This document shows, in pieces, positions 45,465 to 57,398 of a stretch of DNA of 64,000 nucleotides. The stretch comes from Rhizophlyctis rosea (lineage: Eukaryota; Chytridiomycota; Chytridiomycetes; Rhizophlyctidales; Rhizophlyctidaceae), in the NCBI GenBank assembly GCA_027596075.1, contig JADGJC010000026.1, forward strand, positions 124,001 to 188,000. The letters run 5' to 3'. The notes below the pieces were generated by a model. It was given only the letters and a program-made list of their open reading frames with translations. It did no database searches and was not told where the DNA came from. A program made the translations under genes and the position numbers. Position 1 is the first letter of the stretch; every line of letters begins with the position of its first letter.

Positions 45465-47095
45465 ATGCCGTTACAGCGATTCCACCTTCCCGTTCGAACA
45501 GCGAAGCTAATAGTCTGGGGGGTCCTGACAGCCTCATGGCTAGCGTTTGTAGCATACGCTATTCACCGGTTTGCCACCCAGGATGTACGTAAAGGAATGG
45601 GAATGAAACCATTCAGCTTGGTGAATGACAGAATATTAACGGCTTCCCTTCTACCTCCCATCCAGCCCGTAATATCCACAAAATACGAATTTGCCTCCCA
45701 CTTCACCTTCGTCTATCCTGTCATCCTCATATGGTACCAATCCGTACCGCCTTATTCCGCTGGATTAGGCTACAGCTGGTCGAATCCGGTTGATAATCAG
45801 TTTCAGTACATGAATGAGACCGCTGCTCGGTCTTCGTCGGAGTTCTTTGACATCACGGAGCAGAAGGTTGATTGTAGTGCTTTGATGGGTGGGCAGGGTA
45901 CTGCGGCTGGGGCGGTGACGGGGGAGTGTCTGTTGGCGAGATTGGTGCCTACGGGTGAGTGTCTTTGTTTGTAAGAGATCATACTTGTTGGTCCATTCAA
46001 TCAGCGAACTGAGTACGGACTTCATGCAGCCAAGTTGACGCCGCGAGCTTATTCGCAATTGACATTGAGCGGTTTCGCAGTTGCAACACGGCAGATTCAG
46101 GCTGTGAGTAGTTTGCACTCACTTCTGTTGGGAATTGAAAATGTTTCAACAGGCTGATGATACGTATTTAGTATGTTTTGGGCTCCCGCTGGACGGACTT
46201 AAAGTTTCCCGAGTACTATGTCGACCCCAAGGACCCGGACCTGTTGTCGCTTTTCAAACGCGTTCGGAGTCCTCAAGGGCCGGAGGTCTTGCTGCTTCTC
46301 ACGGGAGGCGGTTCAAATGTAGATACCTTACTCACGTCACAGATCACGCAAATTACATATCAGCATTGGGGAGGTGTCATTGTAAGTGTTATGGTTGGGT
46401 TTTGTCAACGCCGTTTCCGACTTGGGTCATTGATTTGCGCTTCTGCTTGATCAGGGAGCTTCCAAGGGCCCGGAAGAGAAGTTTTACAGTCTGTATACCT
46501 CCTCGTCGCAACTGAGCCCTAATATCAGCGAGCCTGGCAACAGTCCTCGGACGTGGTTGAACGTTGTGCAAGGTCCCTCGTTCCAGCATGTGCAGCAAGA
46601 AGTACCCACAATGACAATTGCGGAAGTCATCAACAGTATTGCGGCACCGTGGACCGTTGTTGCTGCTATTATGGCCTTGCTATTCGGAATGGAGAGAATC
46701 CGTACAACAGGTAACCCCGTGTTTTCCTTGTCGTTTCAAATCATGTCAAGATCTAATTTCCGATTGTTTCCATAGGACTGGTGCAACGCTATGTCCTCCA
46801 CCCCAATATGTGGATCCATGCTCCTCAACAGCAGCAGAGCACACCAGAAATGGTCACATACTCCGGGGCATTGCACCCGCCCGGAGTGTCTATTCAACGT
46901 CCGGAAGCCAAGGGACATGATGATAATGAGGGAATCAAAGCGCGATTGGAACGATTGGAGGAGTTTGAGCGGTTGATGAGGGGCCATTTTGTTGTTATTG
47001 ATCATGAGAAGTACCGGGATCAGGTCATCACGCAAAGGGTTGTGGAGGGTCCATCGCCTCCTTCGGTGGTGGAAAGTGGTGTTAGGATGTTTTAG
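45465..47095 (+). CDS. Two-pass membrane protein of unknown function
   Basis: Five exons: 45465-45954, 46030-46103, 46172-46381, 46455-46710 and 46776-47095, with all phases consistent; 449 aa. One membrane helix lies near residues 12-32 (TAKLIVWGVLTASWLAFVAY) after a basic start, and a second near residue 330 (IAAPWTVVAAIMALLFGM). The roughly 300 residues between them include one or two N-glycosylation sites and FPEYYVDPKDPDLLSLFKRV and EVLLLLTGGGSNVD. The C-terminal tail has a Glu-rich helix. The topology suggests an ER or plasma-membrane protein with a large lumenal domain. I do not recognise the family. Confidence 0.7.
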
Positions 47096-47877
47096 ATAAG
47101 GGAATGGTTACTGGCAAGATATTAGTCATATATTGTAGTTTTATACTGTAGATATTCTTGATATGTTCGTGGTGTACCTCATATGCCAGACATCGATATT
47201 TAGATTGCTCAAAAACTAATAAGTTCAAGAAATTTTCCTTTCCCTGTCGATGGCGCGGTTCTGGTTCACCAGTGGCTCCAAATACAATTGTTATTCTCTT
47301 CTCCCAGCTTAACGTAACTCGCACCAAGGCGGATGCAATTCTGCATATATGGTAGCATACTTGACACTAGATGTCTGGCTCACTGTCAATGCTGAATGAC
47401 TGACTGCCACATCTTTGACGCATAAGTTCTGAACTTCTAACTTCGTAGGACCCTGAGACATGGCGGCCAGTGGCTGGTGCAAGTGGCGGAACCATTAAAT
47501 TTATTAAGGCAAGTCTCATAGTAAGCCCCGAACTTTGCATTGCCACTCAGATCCATCTGGTGTCCAAAGTGGATGTTGGCTGTGCGACTTGTGTGACAAC
47601 TAGTGTCTGTGAAGGGGTCCAACGGATAACACTTTGCGTGTTGTGGTGGATGTTGACCCTTCCTTGCGCTCCTTGCCCACCAACGCATTCATACCAAAGG
47701 CTTGGCAGCTTCGCATTTTACAAAAGCGAAGCTTTCTTGGGAGGGTGTGATTGTTAGCTCGAACACATCGCATCGCTAACATCTCCAGTATTTACCACTT
47801 CGAGCACTCTGAGATTAGCCCCGGAGCAGACCAACTCAGCGGAGTTCAAACCCATCACACACCACCCACACAACACA
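47096..47877. other. Intergenic region
   Basis: About 780 bp before the TMEM198-like gene. No gene seen. Confidence 0.5.
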
Positions 47878-49574
47878 ATGGTCAAACTAACGACCATCCT
47901 CGCCCTCGCCATCTCCCCCCTCCTCACTTCCGCCTACTCCATCGGCCGCTTCAGCGCCGAACCCGCCCCTTTCAACCCAAACGCGAACGCAAACAACCCT
48001 TCCCGCTGGAACCCTTCCGGCTACCCTTCCGCTCCACCCGTCCAGGACGATTACTACCCTCCACAGGCCCCGCCAAACTACCCGCCGCAGCAGCATCAGA
48101 ACTTTGCGCCGGAACCTTACAGATTCGAACAGTCGCGTCCTCAACAAGCAGTCGGGCCCGCGAACCCGTTCGCTAAATCCGTCAAGTATGATCCAGCTGT
48201 GAACAATGGACGATGGGCGGCTGCTGCTGCTCAACAAGCAGCACCTGTGAATCCTGCTATTGCTCCAAATGCTGCTAGTCCCGTTGCGCAAGGTAAGAAT
48301 TCTCAATATCAATACAGAGCTGTCAATTTGTAAACAAAACGCACGATTGTTTACTTGTGGCTTTTGTAAATCTCTTCCTGAAAACTCACCGCTCTTACGT
48401 CCAGGAGCTTCCCACGGCGCCAAAGCCATCGCCAACATGTTCTCCCACACCCCGCACGCCCACGGCTTCCGCGGAGTGTCCTACGCAGGACCCGTTGCAG
48501 GTCTTGGCAAAAACACCGCTGCAAAGGCAGCAGCAGCATCAAAGCCCGAGGGAACGTTGTACGCTGCTAGTCCCGAGTTCCAGAAGTTGACTGCTCAGGG
48601 TGCTACCGACTTGGGAGTGCCGGATAACATCAACGGGACGAGCATCGTGCAGGATCAGCTCAATGGTATGTTTTGACTTGTTTATTGGTTGATGTGTGTT
48701 TTCGGAAGACTATTTTTGGAGCAAGAATATTTACATTTTTGTTGCTTTGCTGTCACAGCCGTCAGGAAAATCAATGTTTACAGTTCCGTGACGGGTATCA
48801 TCCTGATTGTTACGGGACTGGTGATGGTGTTCTTGGGTCACAAGCTCATCAAGCCTATTTGCTTCATCGTCGGATTCTATGCTGGTGGTATGTACTGTTT
48901 GCTAATCATTCCACCGTTCAGCATCACATACTATTTAGAAAGTGATTGCCCAACCACTTTTCAATTTTTTTCACTTTTTAGGCATTGTTGCGCTCCTAAT
49001 CCTTTCCGCCATCGAAAACCGCGGCACAAGCTACGGCGACCACCGCGACCTGATCTACATCATTACCGCCATCATCCTCGGTCTTATGTTCGGTGGCATG
49101 TTCCTCTGCCTGATGCGTCTAGCCTTCTTCGCCCTCGGCGGACTCCTCGGCTTCGTCATCGCCACCGCCATCCTCTCTGCCGTAACCGGCGGTCCCATCG
49201 CCACCGGTCTCGGCCGCGGCCTCTTCATTGCGGGCTTCGTCATCCTTTTTGCGATCCTTGTGGCCGTCATTGAACGTCCTATCCTCGTCCTGGCGACGGC
49301 GTTCGTGGGCGCGTTTGGTGTTGCAGTCGGTGTGGATGCGTTTGTGCAGGCTGGGTTGGCGAATGCGGTCACGATTCTTGTACATGGTGGTCGCGTTCAA
49401 TTGGGAACGATCTTGTGGGTGGAGATTGGTGGGTTCGCATTGTTGGGACTTATTGGGACGGCTGTGCAGTGGAGGTTTGGGAAGAAAGATCATTACTCGC
49501 ATGGAAGGAGTAAGGGTTACAAGAATATCGAACCTGAGAGTGGGAAGCCTGGGATGCAGGCGGTTCATCATTAG
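47878..49574 (+). CDS. TMEM198/DUF4203-like multi-pass membrane protein
   Basis: Four exons: 47878-48292, 48405-48665, 48759-48887 and 48982-49574; 465 aa. Residues 1-19 form a signal peptide (MVKLTTILALAISPLLTSA). A Pro/Gln/Asn-rich, probably extracellular region of about 220 residues follows (QDDYYPPQAPPNYPPQQHQ). The C-terminal half has seven closely spaced helices with TGIILIVTGLVMVFLGHKLI, LMRLAFFALGGLLGFVIATA and GRVQLGTILWVEIGGFALLG, the Gly-rich pattern of TMEM198/DUF4203 proteins. Animal TMEM198 helps LRP6 phosphorylation; the fungal role is unknown. The long N-terminal ectodomain is an added feature. Confidence 0.82.
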
Positions 49575-49843
49575 ATATGATGGAGGGTGCGGAAAGTTTT
49601 AGGGATATCTAGTTGTAGGGAGTTCTTTCCTTTTTGTATCATTTGGAGGTCTTTGATTGCAGATTCGGCTTTGGCATCTTCTGGTTGGAGATTTCCCACC
49701 TGGCTTTGAGAGATTTGAGTTGTATCATGTTTATATATACGCTTTGTAGATTTGTGTAATCCTGGACTGTCACTTTTGAAAGTGCCAAAATGGAGACGTC
49801 TTGCTTTTCCCAGCATAAACATATTGACCCAAGCACCTGTCTT

Positions 49844-50622
49844 TCAAACACTGATCTTCACGCCCAACAACTTGTAAAACTCCCTCAGCAATGCCGGGTG
49901 ACCGGGCCAAGCAGGACTGGTCACCAAGTTCCCATCCACCACAGCGTCTGTTGCGTCCTTGTTTGCAAACTTGCCGCTAGCGATGAGGGCTTCTGGACCA
50001 CAAGCTGGGTACCCAGTTAGGGTGCGACCTTTCAAGACGTCAGCTGCTGCGAGGATTTGGACACCGTGGCAGATGCAGGCTACTGGTTTGTTGTGCTGGA
50101 AGAAGTGTTGGATTGTGCTGATGATTTTGGGGTTTAGGCGGAGGTACTGTTGTGAGGTGGGATTGATGTTTTTAGATGAGTTGGGGTAGGTGGAAAAAGG
50201 CAGTAGAACATCAGACCTCGGGTGCACGACCGCCAGGGACGTAGAGACCGGCGTAAGAGTCTAGATTCAGAGTAGAGAAATCGGCGTTGATTTGGAAGTT
50301 GTGGCCTGGTTTTTCGGAGTATGTTTGTGCTCCTTTTGGTTTCGATTGTTGTTGTGTATTAGCCAAATAGAATGAGACCAGCGTGAGGAGAGAAGAAAGC
50401 TCATACCTTCGAAGTCGTGAATGGCGGTGAAGACGCTGTCTCCGGGCTTCTTGTCGGGACAGACCGTGTCTACTTCGATGCCGACGGACAGGAGGGCTTG
50501 GTAGGGCACCATCACCTGGGGAGGGTGGATGAAGATGATGGCACGTTACAGTTGACAAGCTTGCGGCTTACCTCGTAGTCTTCGACGTAGTCTCCAACGA
50601 GCATAAGCACCTTTTTGGTCAT
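49844..50622 (-). CDS. DJ-1/PfpI family protein
   Basis: Four exons on the minus strand: 50572-50622, 50407-50515, 50217-50332 and 49844-50146; 192 aa. It starts [20 protein letters not shown]. The nucleophile-elbow Cys lies in [20 protein letters not shown] and the conserved Glu in [32 protein letters not shown] is typical of the PfpI/YhbO branch. Members have been described as proteases, deglycases or glyoxalases; the activity here is not set by sequence. Introns are 56, 74 and 70 nt. There is no targeting signal. Confidence 0.88.
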
Positions 50623-50949
50623 CTTTTTGCGTATTTTTGAATATCCGACGGAATGTGTCAAATGATGTTGTTCCCACGAAGAGGAAGATGGGAAGGAAAA
50701 TGCAGGAAGGCACCCTGGTCGGCATGGTGGCACTGTTCTCTGGCCCTGGTTCCAGGCCAGGCCAGCAATCCCACAGGCTGCCCACAGGCTAAGCATTCAA
50801 AAAGTCGAGAGGTCCTGCCCTCGTTCTTCTTCTTATTCAATGATCAGCGCTTTTCCAAGTCGTGAAACTGCAGATCGCCTGGCGGTGCAACATATCCTGC
50901 CTGCATTTGACTCTCTCTTTGTATCGCAAATACCTATTGCTACTCCATC
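50623..50949. other. Divergent intergenic region
   Basis: 327 bp between the DJ-1-like gene (minus) and the second WWK-repeat gene (plus). No gene seen. Confidence 0.5.
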
Positions 50950-51792
50950 ATGCCTTCGGTCTCCTCATTGCGTCAAGCCTATACGCCGCAATTTCATTTT
51001 GCGCCCTCCGAGCAAAAGCCCGCCCTTTCCCTCCCTATCGAGCTCATAGAAAAGATCCTCTTGTACTTCCCGCTCGAAGACGGGTTCTACCATGCCACCA
51101 CCCTTGCCGTCGTATACCACTACCACCACTTCCGCAATACGCTTCTCCCTCTCAGCCCATATGCCAGTATGGATAAGGCTTCCAAAAAGGGCCAGATTGA
51201 CCTTCTAAACTGGTGGCTGGAACGTAAAGACAAAACATCCCTCATCTGGACCCACCACGCCATGGACCTTGCCAGCCAATACAACCAACTCGACGTTCTC
51301 CGTTGGTGGAAGGAAAGCGGGCTGGAGTGCAAATACACACATGAAGCCGTCGATAAAGCTGCTCTGAATGGACACATGATCATCTTAGATTGGTGGAAGC
51401 GGTACAGCCGATTGGAAGTTAAATGGTCTGTAGAAGGATTCAACGAGGTTGGGTGGCGGAGACCGGAGATGGTCGACTGGTGGTATAGGAATGGGTTGCG
51501 CTGTAGTGAGGAGGATATTGATAATGCGTTAATAGGACCGTGTATGGAAGCATGGACTTGGATTGACCAGCAGCGGCCATGGTTGCAGATTGGGTGGCAT
51601 GAGGGTATGGAGACATTTTATGCTCGTTATGGTCTGGTACAGATAAGATGTCGGGGTTGGCTCACCGAACCCGAGTTCCGGAAGCGCGAGATGTTGGAGG
51701 AGCGGAGGATACGTACTGGTCCTTGGCAATCGGTTCTTGTATGGGTTCAAAGTCGTCTCACGAAAGTTCGCCGAAGGGAAATTCAACAGTAG
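50950..51792 (+). CDS. F-box-like protein with WWK ankyrin-type repeats
   Basis: Single exon, 280 aa. The N terminus carries an F-box-like segment (LSLPIELIEKILLYFPLEDG). Four to five repeat units follow, with MDKASKKGQIDLLNWWLER, MDLASQYNQLDVLRWWKESG, VDKAALNGHMIILDWWKRY and a degenerate WRRPEMVDWWYRNG. The array is shorter than in the paralogue at 2344-3411, and the last 90 residues keep only single Trp positions. A protein-binding role, perhaps as SCF adaptor, is an inference. Confidence 0.75.
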   Translation: MPSVSSLRQAYTPQFHFAPSEQKPALSLPIELIEKILLYFPLEDGFYHATTLAVVYHYHHFRNTLLPLSPYASMDKASKKGQIDLLNWWLERKDKTSLIWTHHAMDLASQYNQLDVLRWWKESGLECKYTHEAVDKAALNGHMIILDWWKRYSRLEVKWSVEGFNEVGWRRPEMVDWWYRNGLRCSEEDIDNALIGPCMEAWTWIDQQRPWLQIGWHEGMETFYARYGLVQIRCRGWLTEPEFRKREMLEERRIRTGPWQSVLVWVQSRLTKVRRREIQQ

Positions 51793-52361
51793 CCGGAAAA
51801 AGTAAAGACATAAAATTGTAATATATGTGTCTTTTGCCATAAGCATGTCTTTAATGGGTTCTGATTTTTTCAAAGGCAGTCAGTCGCAGAACTGGAGGGG
51901 TCTCTCATCATGGCAACATCCATCTGGTCATGACATTGAAGTTGAAGCTTTAACCATCAGGACCCACGGGTGCAATTGAATCAAATCTGCAGTTGAACCA
52001 ACTCCATTCGCAGTACCAGCCAAACTCCGCAGTCACAGTCAGACATGACAGGAGACTTCTCCCCCACTTCCCCCAGTTACCCAGCCTCCATCTCCACCCC
52101 GATTCCCACGCGCCTGCCGCAATCGCCACGACGAAACTCAGGCTGGCACCTTAAGCTATAACTGCTGGAGCAAATTAACAGACCCCGTCATCGTTAAGCA
52201 GCAGCGCAAATTTCTCAAGTTGGTGTGAAGGTGATCTTGCAGATATTCAGTGTGAATTCAGGCCCTGAACCTCTAACTGTCTTTTTATTGTCTGCTAGCC
52301 GTCTTGAAACCTATTCTAGCTCAACGGCCACGCAGTCACATATTTCACGAAGTGTTTGGCA
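51793..52361. other. Intergenic region
   Basis: About 570 bp with C-rich tracts (near 52050-52130). No gene seen. Confidence 0.5.
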
Positions 52362-53529
52362 ATGTCAGACACGATTCCGTATCAGGTAGGGAGGCGGAGA
52401 CGACTTTGACGTATCCACCCTTGCTATTGCGGTCGGCTGAATTACCGCTTCACCCCAGCTCATGTCAGTAGCGCAACTCCGCATACTAGCACGTCAACAA
52501 GGTCTTCGTCCCTACAAGCTCAAAAAGGCCGAACTTGTCGCCCTACTTCAAGGACGTGATTCCGGAAGTGAAGGATCGTCAGACGGTGGAGCATCTTCGA
52601 CAACGCCCGCTCAGAGCCCTACGCCTCCAGACGACCCAATGGTGGTCGACTTGACTGATCCCATGGACGACCTCAACATGCTCCCGCCTCCGCAATACGC
52701 GACCGCATCTGCTACGAAGGCACTTTACAAGGAGCTGCGAAGTCTTTTGAAAATCCAGGAAACCGTAAAACAGGAAGAGAGGGGTTGGGTTTTGGATGCG
52801 GCGAATGTTACCAATCTATATCAGTAAGTGTGTGGAACACGTCTTCTACAACGTGACATCGCTAATCTCAATGTGTAGGTGGAAAGTACGACTGACAAAC
52901 TTTGAGGAATCCTTACCATTGCAACGAGATCTTCGGGTGTGAATTCGCACTTGCTTTTGTGACAATCCCTATTCGTGACCTTACACCCCTTCCAGTCGAA
53001 AGGTGCACATGTAGCCGATCAAAGCGTTGTGTTGGAAGTCCGATTTGGTCCAGACTATCCACAAACACCACCTTATATCCGAGTCATCACCCCGCGCTTT
53101 TTGCAATTCATCAACGGTGGGGGTGGCCATGTCACGGCGGGAGGGTCAGTTTGCCTGGTAGGGTCTCCCCAGACAACAGCACAATGTACTGTCAACTGTC
53201 GTTGACAATCGACAACACTTATAGGGAATCCTGACAATGAACGACTGGGTACCAACATACTCAATGGAATCAGTGTTCATTCAAGTTGGTTGATCCGAAA
53301 GAAACTCCATCGCACTTTCAACCGAGCGCACTGCTTGCGACTAACTTCATTCCTGTTACAGGTACGACTCGCTTTGACGTCTCTTGATCCACGTCCTGCT
53401 CGGCTGGACACGATTCGTGGGTGGGATAGGCCTTATACTCCTCAGGAAGCGATGAATGCGTTCCTGAGAGTGGCGGGTGATCATGGGTGGAGGGTGCCAA
53501 GTGGTTGGGCTACGCTCTTCCGGTCATAG
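52362..53529 (+). CDS. UBE2Q-type ubiquitin-conjugating enzyme with SAP-like N terminus
   Basis: Six exons: 52362-52385, 52459-52823, 52879-52936, 52996-53157, 53225-53284 and 53362-53529; 278 aa, all phases agreeing. Residues 10-40 (MSVAQLRILARQQGLRPYKL) read as a SAP helix-turn-helix, usually a nucleic-acid binder. An acidic linker (DDPMVVDLTDPMDDLN) follows. The E2 core shows VLEVRFGPDYPQTPPYIRV, GGHVTAGGSVCLGILT with the candidate active-site Cys, DWVPTYSMESVFIQVRLAL and HGW near the end. This is the UBE2Q pattern, which lacks the usual HPN triad. The likely role is ubiquitin transfer to substrates the SAP part localises (inference). Confidence 0.82.
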
Positions 53530-54375
53530 CACGTCCGTCATGCAGCTGGGTGACATGTGCCGTGGGTTTGTATATAGAAAACGTTGTATTGGGCAGTGGC
53601 AGCTTCCGCGATGCACATTCATTGAGCAAATTATCACATTTGATTGCAAAGACGTGGGAAGAAACCATGCCCGGCCTTTCATTGCAAACAAATATGATGA
53701 TTGCATTCCCTACAGGTGCATCACATTGATGTGCTACACAAAACGGCATGTCATCTACACTTACAATTCCAACATCACTTGTGTAGCATTGCATTGGCTC
53801 ATGAGCTCGGACTTGAATCCCCGCACTGAGGTTTGGTGGCATCATTTCCTCTCCTTAACACCCAACACACACCGTCAATGTGCCAGCAAAACATGGAGGC
53901 CCACTTCGATGGGTCAGGGTGAAAAAGTGAAGTGAACAAGAACGTTCTTGGTCGCCACATCTCCCTTTGATGGTCGCGGCAAATTGAACGTGAGTCCTAA
54001 TGCTCTAGCAGGCCTCACGTTCAACGTATTGCCCCAGTATGTCCTAGCAGACCGTATATTCAATGTACCACACCAGTATGTTCGTATGACTGTGCCAAGG
54101 TAAGTGAGTTCACGACTTGTCCATAGCCATAATTTGACATTCACTTCTCCAGCCACGATATGTGATATCAGCAGGTCGTAGAGACCATCGCTCATTGTAT
54201 GTGCAACATTATGGATCTCCATCATTTCTGTGGAACGTACGCATGCAGCACCTGTTCTTCTTCTGCCTCTATAAAGCTCCTATCTTGCTCAAAAAGTCGG
54301 CAGCACGGACCAACCATTCTGTTTTCAAAATGGCTTTAAGAATATCTAAATTTCTTACTGTACATCACATCACAA
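53530..54375. other. Intergenic region with short imperfect repeat
   Basis: About 845 bp between the E2 gene and tRNA-Asp. An imperfect tandem repeat of roughly 48 bp sits near 54003-54090: CTAGCAGGCCTCACGTTCAA and CTAGCAGACCGTATATTCAA, each followed by CCAGTATGT. No gene seen. Confidence 0.5.
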
Positions 54376-54447
54376 TCTCAGTTAGTATAGTGGCTAGTAT
54401 CCCCGCCTGTCACGCGGGAGACCCGGGTTCAATTCCCGGACTGAGAG
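54376..54447 (+). tRNA. tRNA-Asp: tRNA-Asp (GTC)
   Basis: 72 nt without intron. The acceptor stem TCTCAGT pairs with ACTGAGA, followed by discriminator G. The D-arm contains TAGTATAGTGGCTAGTA (A box) and the T-arm GGTTCAATTCC (B box). The anticodon loop CCTGTCACG gives anticodon GTC for aspartate. It was recognised from the cloverleaf read directly. Confidence 0.95.
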
Positions 54448-54985
54448 CATGAAGAATAGGATGTTCTTTTTGTATTGGTTCTTCCCTCACTTTTTGCTCT
54501 TGGTTTGGAGTGTGTTGGCAGTGCCTTCTTGAGTTTGTTCTTCTTTTTCCTTTCTTTTTTGGATTTTGTGTGCTGGCGTCGGCGACGGCCTTTGCCCGCC
54601 GTTCCCTACCCCAGCCGAGCTTTTGTGTCAGTGCCATCGCTGCACGCTGCGTTTCTCGAGAATTAATGCATGATCCGAAGCGGATGATGCGAATATCTCA
54701 GGATACGTACGTTACCATCCTATTGATACCTAGTAGGATTGAATCTGTGCAGCAGAGTAGGAGCCCAAAAGCAACCCATCAGAATCCATCATCCAGCGGA
54801 AATCGAATTGACGCCGAGGGGCTTCTTCAATATCATTTCAAAACTGAATGGAAATCTACACATATACTATTTTACACAAAACCCACACTATTCTGAACCA
54901 CCTATGGTTGATTGAACACAAACCTATCTACACAAAACTTTCTACAAAAGCCCCTAGACTGCATACCAACGAGCAAACCTCCTTC
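54448..54985. other. Intergenic region
   Basis: About 540 bp between tRNA-Asp and the end of RAD9, with T-rich tracts near 54540-54565. No gene seen. Confidence 0.5.
54467..54471 (+). terminator. RNA polymerase III terminator of tRNA-Asp
   Basis: A run of five T about 20 bases after the tRNA 3' end is the usual Pol III stop signal. Confidence 0.75.
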
Positions 54986-57398
54986 TCACCGAAACAATCG
55001 TCTCGTCTGTCATGCAAGACACAAGTCAAACCATTCACTCAAAGTCGATCAACTCAAATGCATCCCGAAAACAACTCTTACCTTCCTAACCGGCGGCGTA
55101 GGCTCCAAAATCTCAACCTCCATCTCCCCACCACCACCACCATCAAACCATCCCTCCGCATCTTCATCCACAATCTCCCTCGGTCGTCGAAGACCACTTA
55201 TTGGTTTCGACGCCTCTCCAGCGCCACCACCAGGTCCCATTCCCCCAATTGTCCCCACCGGTGTCGTCGCCTCAACCACAGTAGGAACTGTCAACCCCCG
55301 CACAACGCCAGCCCCGCTCACGGGCGTCGTGACGGATGCCGCGGGAGGAGGTCTCGAGGGCTCCCCCGCAGTTGGATTCATGGTTGGGATACGTAACGGT
55401 TGTGGAACTAAGAATTGTGGTGAGGAGGGTGCAGGAGCGACTTGTGCAGGGATGGTGGGCTGCAGGTCGAGAAGGGAGGAAGGGAACACAAATTGGTGAA
55501 AATGTCCTCAGTATCAAACGACTTTTGTCTTCATCACGTACCGGATCAACTTGTGCAAATACCGTGTCCATCCCATCATCCTCATCATACCCAGGCGAGA
55601 AAAGGTCGTTTTCCAACTCCTTATTGAGCCGACGTTGTTCTTCCTGTCGTGCACCTGCATTTAAGCAAAATGTCCAGATCTCAACAATACGATCGCCAAA
55701 TCGCGTGGCGCAATACAGAAAATCAACCCTATCAACATACCATCCCCCCCAAACAAATCCCCCTGTTCCCGATTTCCCTCCCAATCCCTTCCTCCCTCCT
55801 CACCAGCACCATGCCCCCCATCCCCAAAAACCTGCATGCCCTCACTAAAATATGGGGGCGACGGCGGGATCTCCTCATCATCCTCCATCCCAAACCCCAC
55901 TGCCACTCCACCTTCCCTCCCCACTTCAATGTCCATCGGGACTGCTCGTTCCCCATCCCCCCGTCTCGCAGACGAAGGCACCTGGCTCGACACCGCCTGC
56001 GACGAATACTCCGATTCCTCGTCCCCCAATCCAGCATCGTTGTTCGTCGCGACGACAAAGTCGCCTATGTACAGTTCTGGTAGTTTTTGGGCTACGGTGA
56101 AGACGATGGGTCTGGCAATCATGCGAAATTTGGAAGATCAGCATAAAGAGGGCAAGCGGGGGCTATGCTCGAGTTTGAAGCGCATGCTTACGATCCAGGA
56201 GTATCAAAATAGGCTGTGACGGTCTGATTCATGGATTCTGCGAGGGAGAGGACTACCTGCAAGGCCGCGAGGAATAAGTTAGCTCTTTTCGAGATATATT
56301 TGACGACCCGTGTACCTTCAATTCCTTCAGCGAAAAGGTAACGGAAACATCCTCGCTCACTTCATAAAGGTCGAAGTCCGCAATATCAACTTGCAACGAC
56401 GTCTGCATGCTGCGCTGTCCAGGCGCATCTAGACGACAAAACAAAAGTCATCAATCCCTGGATCAATCCCCTTTTAGCCATACCACCATATGTTGCAAAA
56501 CGCACATACTCTTATCAGTGCCACCCCACCCTTCCGTAAAACTCCTCAAAGTCATCGAATCCTCCTTACAGCTCATCACAACCTCCTCAAGCTTCGCCTG
56601 AAAATGACTCAACCAATCATGGATGATTTTGTTGTTCACGGTCCAGCGGTGTTTGCAGGTGTGTTTTGCGTACGTGAAATTCAAGTTTTCTACCGGTTCG
56701 TAGTATAGTTTGTGGGTTTTGAGAACTCCTGATGTGGGTTTAGATGGTAGGGTTAGGAAAGAAGGAGAAGTCAACGTAGGCCTTGCACGTTGGAGACAGT
56801 TGAGGAACAACCAACCATATTTACAGTGCAACTGGATCGTGAATCTGTCTTCGTCGCTGGTTGGGTCGAATTTGATTTGGCAGCTTTCAACATTGTCAAG
56901 GTTGGTCCGCGCTTTGAAGATGTTTAGGACGGGCTGTGATCCCAGAGGAATTGGTGGTAGGTAACGTGCGAAAGAGTCCTGAAATTGAACAAATCATACC
57001 TTCAACTGCACCTGGCCGCAGAGCTGTTGCTGGTCGCGAGATGGCATCGTTGCAGCGACGTGAGGATCGAAACTATAAGTCTCAAAAAAATTGGGCAAGA
57101 GACTAAATACGATGTTTGCGGAGCGGGATGCGTTGATTGTTTTTAAGACAAGCTAATGAAAGAATGGAACCCAGTCAGTTCCATTCTTTGCTGTTGTAAA
57201 GAATGTTCTCATGGTTGGGACCTTTTCCGGATATGCGGATATATGTAGGACTTCTCCTGTCTTGTGCATGCTATGCAAGAACCGCGAGAAGGCTGAGAAC
57301 GAAGTCATAAGTAAAAGTCGTCCGACAGGACACTTTCAAGGCCTTGTGATCAAAGAGAACGCACGTTTCAGTCCAGTCGCGGGTAATACCGCATCCAT
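54986..57398 (-). CDS. RAD9: Checkpoint clamp subunit Rad9 (9-1-1 complex)
   Basis: Eleven minus-strand exons: 57343-57398, 57222-57270, 57000-57152, 56816-56933, 56510-56728, 56316-56428, 56192-56256, 55741-56111, 55542-55654, 55082-55459 and 54986-55006; 551 aa. The clamp fold is seen in MDAVLPATGLKRAF, MHKTGEVLHISAYPEK, VLKTINASRSANIVFSLLPN, LHCKYGVLKTHKL, VSVTFSLKELKVVLSLAES and YFDTPGSPIVFTV. A long acidic and Pro-rich tail follows, as in other Rad9 proteins. With Rad1 and Hus1 it forms the DNA-damage clamp that helps activate ATR-type kinases. The first intron (57271-57342) fits only as GC-AG. The C-terminal exon ending in TRRLFR is a model choice; an alternative stop lies at 55049. Confidence 0.85.

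Noticed and set aside
47887..48450. 187-codon ORF on the minus strand
   Set aside because: It is antisense to exon 1 of the TMEM198-like gene, which has a signal peptide and consistent splicing.
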